Positions 59,389 through 64,000 of a stretch of 64,000 nucleotides of DNA are shown piece after piece. The notes below the pieces were generated by a model. That model did not search any database, was not told where the DNA came from, and saw only the letters and a program-made list of their open reading frames with translations. The stretch comes from Puia dinghuensis (GTDB lineage: Bacteria > Bacteroidota > Bacteroidia > Chitinophagales > Chitinophagaceae): NCBI RefSeq assembly GCF_014642875.1, contig NZ_BMJC01000001.1, positions 601,335 to 665,334 on the forward strand, in the 5' to 3' direction. Position 1 is the first letter of the stretch. The number at the start of each line of letters is the position of its first letter. A program made the position numbers and the translations under genes.

Positions 59389-59988
59389 ATGAATAAGGAG
59401 CCTGTTATTAATTTTATCCGGGATACGCTTTTGTCGTCGAATGTGTCGATCTCGAGAAAGTTGCTTGAAGAAATAGCGGGTCATTTTGAACCCACAAGCT
59501 TTGCAAGGAACGACTATTTTGTGACCGCGGGAAAAGTGAATACCCATCATTTCTTCATGACGGAAGGTTTCATGCGGGCATTTACGTACAACCCTGAAGG
59601 CGTAGAGGTGACCACAGACTTCTTCAAAAGTAATAGACCCGTTTTTGAGGCGACTTCCTTTATCACAAAGACAAGATCCATAGAGAACATTCAGGCCATT
59701 ACCAATTGCGAAGGCTTTCTGCTTTCCTCCGAAAAGTCAAACGAGCTATTTCATGCCCTTCCTGAATTTCGGGAATTCGGTCGCCGGATGCTTCTAAATG
59801 AATTTGCGGCTTATAAAAAGAGAACCCTCTTACTGATCACTCAAACCGCTGAAGAAAGATATGCCGAGCTGATCAATACCAATAAGGAGATCTTTCAATA
59901 TGCACACCTAAAGCATATAGCGTCTTACCTTGGGATCACGGACTCCTCGCTTAGCCGTATTCGAAAAGATTTTTCAAAAAAACAATGA
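59389..59988 (+). CDS. Crp/Fnr-family transcriptional regulator
   Basis: 199 residues from the ATG at 59389. N-terminal beta-roll (FARNDYFVTAGKVNTHHFFMTEGFMRAFTYNPEGVEVTTDFF) and a C-terminal HTH (FQYAHLKHIASYLGITDSSLSRIRKDF). No Fnr cysteines, no clear Crp ligand motif. It is preceded by a methyltransferase and followed by a hydrolase-like gene. It may bind the 16-bp palindromes upstream of this operon. Confidence 0.93.
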   Translation: MNKEPVINFIRDTLLSSNVSISRKLLEEIAGHFEPTSFARNDYFVTAGKVNTHHFFMTEGFMRAFTYNPEGVEVTTDFFKSNRPVFEATSFITKTRSIENIQAITNCEGFLLSSEKSNELFHALPEFREFGRRMLLNEFAAYKKRTLLLITQTAEERYAELINTNKEIFQYAHLKHIASYLGITDSSLSRIRKDFSKKQ

Positions 59989-59994
59989 TCAACC

Positions 59995-60999
59995 ATGACA
60001 ACAATAAATAATTACCGTTCTGCTTCGAACATCGTTTCAGCAAAAGAATGGTTCGACACCGGTGTGCGGTTACCTTACGACCCGGTAGCAAAAACCATAT
60101 TGGATACAAATCTGCCAGCTGCGGCAAAAAGTTTGTATGTTTTCAATAGATATATGACCCATCCAATGCACAACCGCAACAATATAATTTCTTTTCTACC
60201 CGGCTATCCATTCGGATCGTATGACTGGTCTAAAATTGATGCTTTGCTGGAAGCACAGGAGCCGCTTAACCGGCTGTTTGTTGAATATATCGGTCAGGGC
60301 GAATCGGATAAACCCGAAGACTATCCATACTCCACTTTTGAAAGGGCGAACCAAGTGGAAGCGATATGGAAGTATCATAATGTTACCTCTACATTTGCAG
60401 TGACTTTTGATTATTCCTCTTTAGTAGTCATGGAGCTGTTGCGAAGGCAGCAGGAAAAAATAGAAAAGGGAATACAACCATCCACTTTGATCACAAAAGT
60501 ATTACTCATCAATGGGGGATATTTTACAGATGGGCACTCTCACCCCATCCTTACCACCCCGCTGCTCAAGACCAGATTTGGCAAAAGAAGCACCATGAAA
60601 GCCCAAACGTCAGACTATACTTTCAATAGAATGATAAAAGGTATGTGGTCCAGGAAGTATAAGGTGAGCGAAGCTGAATTAGCCGAAGCGCGGGATGCCA
60701 TCAGAAGAAGGAATGGAGCGCTGTTTCTTCACTACGCCGCCGGTTTTGTGGATGAGCATAAGGCGAATGGAGAAAGACTGAATCTGCTTCCCATTGTTGA
60801 AAAGATGCACAAAGATGTTTCGTTTTATATTATTGGAAGTGATAAAGACCAGTTTGAGCCCAGACAGGTGAAATTGGCGAAAGAAAGACTGAATAAATAC
60901 GGAGTGGGTATAGAGGTACTGTCCGGAGGTCATATGATACCGATGGAGCAGCCGAAATTATTGGCGGACAGGATATTAGAAATAACACGACAGCCATAA
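59995..60999 (+). CDS. Alpha/beta-hydrolase-like protein, atypical
   Basis: 334 residues, no leader. The fold is suggested by NNIISFLPGYPFGSYDWSKI, LNRLFVEYIGQGESDKP (the haloalkane-dehalogenase or epoxide-hydrolase-like early segments), FYIIGSDKDQFEP and SGGHMIPMEQP. The nucleophile elbow is atypical: TFDYSSLVV replaces GxSxG, with Ser-Ser but no glycines. The catalytic Asp and His positions are kept. It may be active with an altered elbow or be a non-catalytic relative. Starts 6 bases after the Crp/Fnr stop. Confidence 0.8.
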   Translation: MTTINNYRSASNIVSAKEWFDTGVRLPYDPVAKTILDTNLPAAAKSLYVFNRYMTHPMHNRNNIISFLPGYPFGSYDWSKIDALLEAQEPLNRLFVEYIGQGESDKPEDYPYSTFERANQVEAIWKYHNVTSTFAVTFDYSSLVVMELLRRQQEKIEKGIQPSTLITKVLLINGGYFTDGHSHPILTTPLLKTRFGKRSTMKAQTSDYTFNRMIKGMWSRKYKVSEAELAEARDAIRRRNGALFLHYAAGFVDEHKANGERLNLLPIVEKMHKDVSFYIIGSDKDQFEPRQVKLAKERLNKYGVGIEVLSGGHMIPMEQPKLLADRILEITRQP

Positions 61000-61008
61000 G
61001 ATCAAATT

Positions 61009-61026
61009 TTGTACTATTCAGTACAA
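61009..61026. promoter_or_regulatory. TetR operator 1 within the tetR promoter
   Basis: TTGTACTATTCAGTACAA is an inverted repeat with 7-base arms and a 4-base centre. It overlaps a good promoter: TTTG at 61008-61011 as -33, a 20-base spacer and TACCTTTG at 61032-61039 as -7. Binding here would block tetR transcription. The same motif recurs at 61655. Confidence 0.8.
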
Positions 61027-61056
61027 TATTATACCTTTGTCTGGAAAACGATACCC

Positions 61057-61638
61057 ATGGCAGGCCGCCCCCAAATATTCTCCGAAGATGAAGTGTTAGA
61101 AAAAGCCACCCAGCTTTTCTGGTGTAAAGGTTACGAAGCCACCTCTACCGACGAGCTGCTTTCCGCCATGAATATTGGTAAAAGCAGCTTCTATAACACC
61201 TTTAAAGGCAAAAGAGAACTATTTGAAAGGGTAATAGAAAACTTTGTCAATCAATCCGTAGCTGCATTACAAAAGGACATCGAAGCCGGGGTGGACCCTA
61301 TCCGATCGATCAGAAATTTCTTCGGGAAGCTGGCCACCTCGCCACAGAGCACCCATCAGAAAGGGTGCTTTATGGGTAATACTATTGTAGAGCTATCGAA
61401 TATCGATAAGCCACTCGAGAATATGGCCATCAGGCGATTGAAAAAAATGGAACAGCTCTTTCACGATCAAATAAAAAAAGGACAACAGACCGGACAACTA
61501 AAAACCAGGGAAGATCCTGCTGTCATTGCGCGTTACCTGATCACGATGTGGAATGGCCTCAATATCACCCGGCGCATGTATCCGGACCCTGATTGCCTGC
61601 TGCCGCTGATCGAAATGCAGCTATCTATTTTGAAGTAA
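61057..61638 (+). CDS. TetR/AcrR-family transcriptional regulator
   Basis: 193 residues from the ATG at 61057; a longer frame runs through the operator and promoter. The TetR HTH is FSEDEVLEKATQLFWCKGYEATSTDELLSAMNIGKSSFYNTFKGKRELFE. The ligand domain (QKGCFMGNTIVELSN; RRLKKMEQLFHDQIKKGQQTG) is of the TetR_C type common in stress and efflux regulation. It has its own operator, also found before the next gene, so it is autoregulated and controls the metallo-beta-lactamase-fold gene. Confidence 0.94.
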   Translation: MAGRPQIFSEDEVLEKATQLFWCKGYEATSTDELLSAMNIGKSSFYNTFKGKRELFERVIENFVNQSVAALQKDIEAGVDPIRSIRNFFGKLATSPQSTHQKGCFMGNTIVELSNIDKPLENMAIRRLKKMEQLFHDQIKKGQQTGQLKTREDPAVIARYLITMWNGLNITRRMYPDPDCLLPLIEMQLSILK

Positions 61639-61654
61639 TTTTTTTTGCCCAATA

Positions 61655-61672
61655 ATGTACCATTAAGTACAA
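61655..61672. promoter_or_regulatory. TetR operator 2 upstream of the metallo-hydrolase
   Basis: ATGTACCATTAAGTACAA has the same arms as the operator at 61009 (14 of 18 positions, including all GTAC bases, are identical). It lies 17 bases before the ATG of the metallo-beta-lactamase-fold gene and 16 bases after the tetR stop, so the downstream gene has a promoter of its own that TetR can block. Confidence 0.78.
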
Positions 61673-61689
61673 AATACAAATACACGTAT

Positions 61690-62472
61690 ATGAAAGTCTC
61701 CTTCACACAAGTCGACACAGCCTGCATGGTTATCAACATCAACGGATTTGTCATCGTCACTGATCCTGCTTTCGACAAAGAGGGCAGCGAATACGAAGGC
61801 GCCAGAATTTTATATAAAACAGGCTCGCCAAAACTACAACCTGCGGCTATCGGACCAGTAGACCTGGTGCTGCTTAGCCATGACCAGCATAAAGACAACC
61901 TGGATAACGCCGGCCGCGAATTCATCAAAACGGTGAAGCAGGTTATCTCTACCCCGGGAGCAGTGGAACGACTGGCACAGGACAACATAACAGGACTCAG
62001 CGAATGGGAAAGTCTCGCCATCGCAACCGATAAAATACCCGGCCTCCGCATCACCGCCACCCCCTGCCAGCATGCACCTACACAGGAGCTGACAAAAGTA
62101 TCCGGACACGTTATTGGATTCATGATCGAGTGGGAGGGCCAGCAAAAAGGCGCACTCTATGTATCCGGAGATACTATATACTTTGAAGGTATCGAAGAGA
62201 TCGCAAAACGGTTCAATGTGCACACCGCAGTACTGCATGTGGGTAAGGCAGGCTTCCCGCAAATCAATTATATGCCCTTGACTTTTTCCACCGAAATGGC
62301 TATTCGGACAGCCCGGCTACTGAATGTGGAGAAATTTATCCCCACGCATTTCGAAGGTTGGAAGCATTTCAATGAACAACCTGAATATCTATATGATCAA
62401 ATAACCCATTCAGATATTAAAGAAAGATTGCTTTGGTTGCAGCCAGGCTCACCAGCTTTAATTGAAATTTAA
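61690..62472 (+). CDS. Metallo-beta-lactamase-fold hydrolase (UlaG/UPF0173-like)
   Basis: 260 residues from the ATG at 61690. The N-terminus MKVSFTQVDTACMVININGFVIVTDPAFD and VDLVLLSHDQHKDNLD (metal HxxHxD-like motif, here Ser-His-Asp-Gln-His-Lys-Asp) are typical of the UlaG-like lactonase and tRNA-processing-type group. Further metal positions are TPCQHAP, YVSGDTIYF and PTHFEGWKHF. Hydrolyses an unknown ester or phosphoester. Its likely repressor is the adjacent TetR. Confidence 0.9.
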   Translation: MKVSFTQVDTACMVININGFVIVTDPAFDKEGSEYEGARILYKTGSPKLQPAAIGPVDLVLLSHDQHKDNLDNAGREFIKTVKQVISTPGAVERLAQDNITGLSEWESLAIATDKIPGLRITATPCQHAPTQELTKVSGHVIGFMIEWEGQQKGALYVSGDTIYFEGIEEIAKRFNVHTAVLHVGKAGFPQINYMPLTFSTEMAIRTARLLNVEKFIPTHFEGWKHFNEQPEYLYDQITHSDIKERLLWLQPGSPALIEI

Positions 62473-62593
62473 AGGGCCGGCACTACTGCCCTCTCGTTAT
62501 TTGAAAATCAAAGAATCTTCCTTGCTTTCAAAAGAATATTCTTCGCAATACTATCTTTCTTTGTTTTGATCAAATAACCAAAAAAACAAAACA

Positions 62594-62815
62594 ATGACTT
62601 ATCTACAATCTGCCAGAGCGCACTGGGATGAAATCAAAGCCGCACTGAAGCAAAAATATCACCATCTTAAAGATGAGGATCTAAAGTATGAAGAAGGTAA
62701 GGAAGAGCAGTTTTATACCACGCTGGAAAAAAAGCTGGGTGTAGAGCGTGCTGAAATCGATAAGTTCATTAAAGAGCAGCATGAGTCGATTCAAAAGAAG
62801 GCAAAGGGGCATTAA
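62594..62815 (+). CDS. CsbD-like stress protein
   Basis: 73 residues: ARAHWDEIKAALKQKYHHLKDEDLKYEEGKEEQFYTTLEKKLG, the CsbD-like pattern (W-x-E-I-K, L-K-x-K-Y, D-L-x-Y-x-x-G). CsbD-family proteins are small general-stress proteins of unknown function. Followed by a strong terminator. Confidence 0.87.
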   Translation: MTYLQSARAHWDEIKAALKQKYHHLKDEDLKYEEGKEEQFYTTLEKKLGVERAEIDKFIKEQHESIQKKAKGH

Positions 62816-62838
62816 TTACGATATTATTTCTGCAAAAG

Positions 62839-62869
62839 ACCGGGCTTCGATCAGGCCCGGTTTTTTTTT
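62839..62869 (+). terminator. Intrinsic terminator after the CsbD-like gene
   Basis: ACCGGGC and GCCCGGT form a G/C-rich stem with a 9-base loop, followed by nine T residues, a textbook intrinsic terminator in the plus direction. The complementary A-run before the stem is short (AAAA), so the minus-strand effect is weaker. Confidence 0.92.
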
Positions 62870-62891
62870 GCAAATGGAGGACCGCTTTGTG

Positions 62892-63743
62892 CTAACCGGC
62901 ATCGGCCATTTCACGAACATTCTTTTGCGCATCAAATGACCGTTTGGTGGCAGTCAAGCTCTTTTTACCATGAGTGAGATAAAGCGCAAGAGCCGTGAAG
63001 ATCACCCCGCCAACAAGGTTTCCAAGTGTGGCAGGTATCTGGTTTATCACCCACCAATCCTTGAAAGTCACTTTAGCACCAAGCAACATGCCAGCGGGTA
63101 TAACGAACATATTCACTACAGCGTGTTCGAATCCCTGAGCGAAAAAAATAAAGACCGGGATCCAAGCCGCGACGATCTTACCCAATGTTGATGACGATGT
63201 CAGCGACATAACAACTCCCATTGTCACCATCCAGTTGCAGAGGATCCCTTTTGTAAAAGCCGTTGCAATGCCTGCCCCACCATATTGTGCGTAGCCAATT
63301 GTCTTTGTTTCGGCGATCTTGATGATTGCTGCCGCAATGGGAGAATTACCGGTATGCCCAAAGTTGGTAACGGATACCCAGAATAAAACGGCATATAGCA
63401 GCGCTCCCAACAGATTTCCTGTATAAACGATCAGAAGATTTTTGATCATCTGCTGCATTCTGATCTGCTTGTCAAAATAAGCAGCAGGCAAAACTGCGAA
63501 ACTTCCGGTCACCAACTCAAATCCCATAACCACTACTATGACAAAACATGCAGGAAAAACCAAGGCTCCTACTATTCCCAGGCCGGTCTGCACAGTGGCG
63601 GTAATTGCCAGTGTTGTGCCGAAACCAAGAATAGCACCCGAAAGCGCGGCTAGTATCAGCAAGTTTATGGATGACAATTTTATTTTATCCTTTCCCGATT
63701 GGATCATGAGTTCGACTACTTCTCCAGGTTTCTTGTAATCCAT
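62892..63743 (-). CDS. Formate/nitrite transporter (FNT) family channel
   Basis: 283 residues with six transmembrane helices. Typical FNT segments: LILAALSGAILGFGTTLAITATV, FELVTGSFAVLPAAYFDKQI, NLLIVYTGNLLGALLYAV, ILCNWMVTMGVVMSLTSSS, and GFEHAVVNMFVIPAGML (with the conserved central His of FNT pores). FocA, NirC and HSC-type channels pass formate, nitrite or hydrosulfide. The substrate is not clear from sequence alone. Upstream 257 bases hold a 27-base A/T palindrome. Confidence 0.93.
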   Translation of the reverse strand: MDYKKPGEVVELMIQSGKDKIKLSSINLLILAALSGAILGFGTTLAITATVQTGLGIVGALVFPACFVIVVVMGFELVTGSFAVLPAAYFDKQIRMQQMIKNLLIVYTGNLLGALLYAVLFWVSVTNFGHTGNSPIAAAIIKIAETKTIGYAQYGGAGIATAFTKGILCNWMVTMGVVMSLTSSSTLGKIVAAWIPVFIFFAQGFEHAVVNMFVIPAGMLLGAKVTFKDWWVINQIPATLGNLVGGVIFTALALYLTHGKKSLTATKRSFDAQKNVREMADAG

Positions 63744-64000
63744 AAGTGCTTTTTGGATGATTTATTTAGAACAAATTGTTTAAAATTATATGTAATAAAG
63801 GTATCTAAATTATTTGCATTTCACCGATATATTATATGATTCATATTATATATTTATTAATGTAATATATTTTTTGGCTAACGGATAAAATGACAACACA
63901 CTTGGTTGACACCTAACCATTTGTAAGCTATATCTTCTACAATATCCAAGTATTTCTATAGTCCCATACTATCAGACAAAATACCTTGCACCCCCATAAA
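63744..64000. other. Intergenic region with A/T-rich palindrome
   Basis: The 257 bases between the FNT gene start and the window end hold no recognisable gene. They are very A/T-rich. A 27-base palindrome with one mismatch lies at 63827-63853 (arms ATATATTATATGA and TCATATTATATAT about a central T), 84 bases before the FNT start codon. It could be an operator or a non-specific A/T-rich structure. Confidence 0.5.

Noticed and set aside
63903-63919. Inverted TGGTT...AACCA near the right edge, similar to the ArsR operator arms
   Set aside because: The arms face the opposite way from the ArsR operators, the spacer differs, and no gene start is visible next to it.
1-64000. tRNA, rRNA, CRISPR or insertion-sequence content
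   Set aside because: Read by eye on both strands: no T-loop-like GTTCRANYC contexts in gaps, no regularly spaced repeats, no transposase motifs. A tRNAscan or repeat search could still find something weak.

Overview
The window looks like chromosome of a Bacteroidota bacterium, most likely of the Chitinophagaceae type. The evidence is a C-terminal type IX secretion (T9SS) sorting domain, TonB-type outer-membrane receptors with N-terminal carboxypeptidase-regulatory domains, a GldL-like membrane protein, LytTR two-component pairs, beta-propeller histidine kinases, and several families largely confined to this phylum (DUF5723, DUF2911, DUF5916). Promoter-like sequences follow the Bacteroidota pattern (TTG/TTTG at -33, TAnnTTTG at -7), and Shine-Dalgarno sites are not evident. 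I see no rRNA, tRNA, CRISPR array or insertion sequence. Most genes are housekeeping-accessory: secreted proteins, small enzymes and many regulators.

Layout. 0-6.4 kb: the 5' part of an AsmA-like gene (cut by the window edge), an M81 (MlrC-like) peptidase, a DUF5723 protein with YceI, and a RidA plus amidohydrolase pair. 6.4-9.2 kb: a PepSY-like small protein, a GlxA-type regulator and a TPR lipoprotein. 9.2-13.3 kb (minus strand): an operon of two DUF4331 half-proteins, a TonB receptor and a HupE/UreJ membrane protein. 13.5-16.8 kb: a peptidoglycan amidase, then a formylglycine-generating-enzyme (FGE)-like protein followed by a GldL-like protein, which recalls gldK-gldL. 16.8-24.3 kb: ArsR-SRPBCC, small secreted proteins, an alpha/beta hydrolase, two Rossmann oxidoreductases, Crp/Fnr-DoxX and a secreted phosphonoacetate-hydrolase-like enzyme. 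24.4-33.2 kb: a large orphan sensor kinase, a LytS/LytTR pair coupled to a dienelactone hydrolase, a DUF5916 protein and a lone Mu-Gam-like protein. 33.3-36 kb: metE with an upstream cobalamin riboswitch.

36-44 kb: hypothetical proteins, a T9SS cargo with an arabinofuranosidase-B-like domain, DUF2911, a second GlxA regulator with a lipoprotein, a tandem-SRPBCC protein and an SDR. 44.5-52.8 kb (minus strand): a NarL-type two-component system followed by an OmpA-like protein, two lipoproteins and a 655-residue secreted protein of unknown family. 53-57.8 kb: a zinc-ribbon protein, an outer-membrane receptor gene broken by one in-frame stop codon, and a divergent LytS/LytTR pair. 57.8-64 kb: SnoaL-like, methyltransferase, Crp/Fnr and hydrolase genes around two copies of a 16-bp palindrome; a TetR gene and a metallo-beta-lactamase-fold gene sharing an 18-bp operator; CsbD; and a formate/nitrite-type channel.

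The window holds four sensor kinases, three response regulators, two Crp/Fnr, two GlxA/AraC, one ArsR and one TetR protein. Several have operator-like palindromes at the promoters they probably control. The best candidates for undescribed biology are the DUF4331-N/DUF4331-C/TonB/HupE operon, the TCS-OmpA-lipoprotein module, and the orphan FGE/GldL-like pair. All assignments come from reading the sequence; no database search was run.
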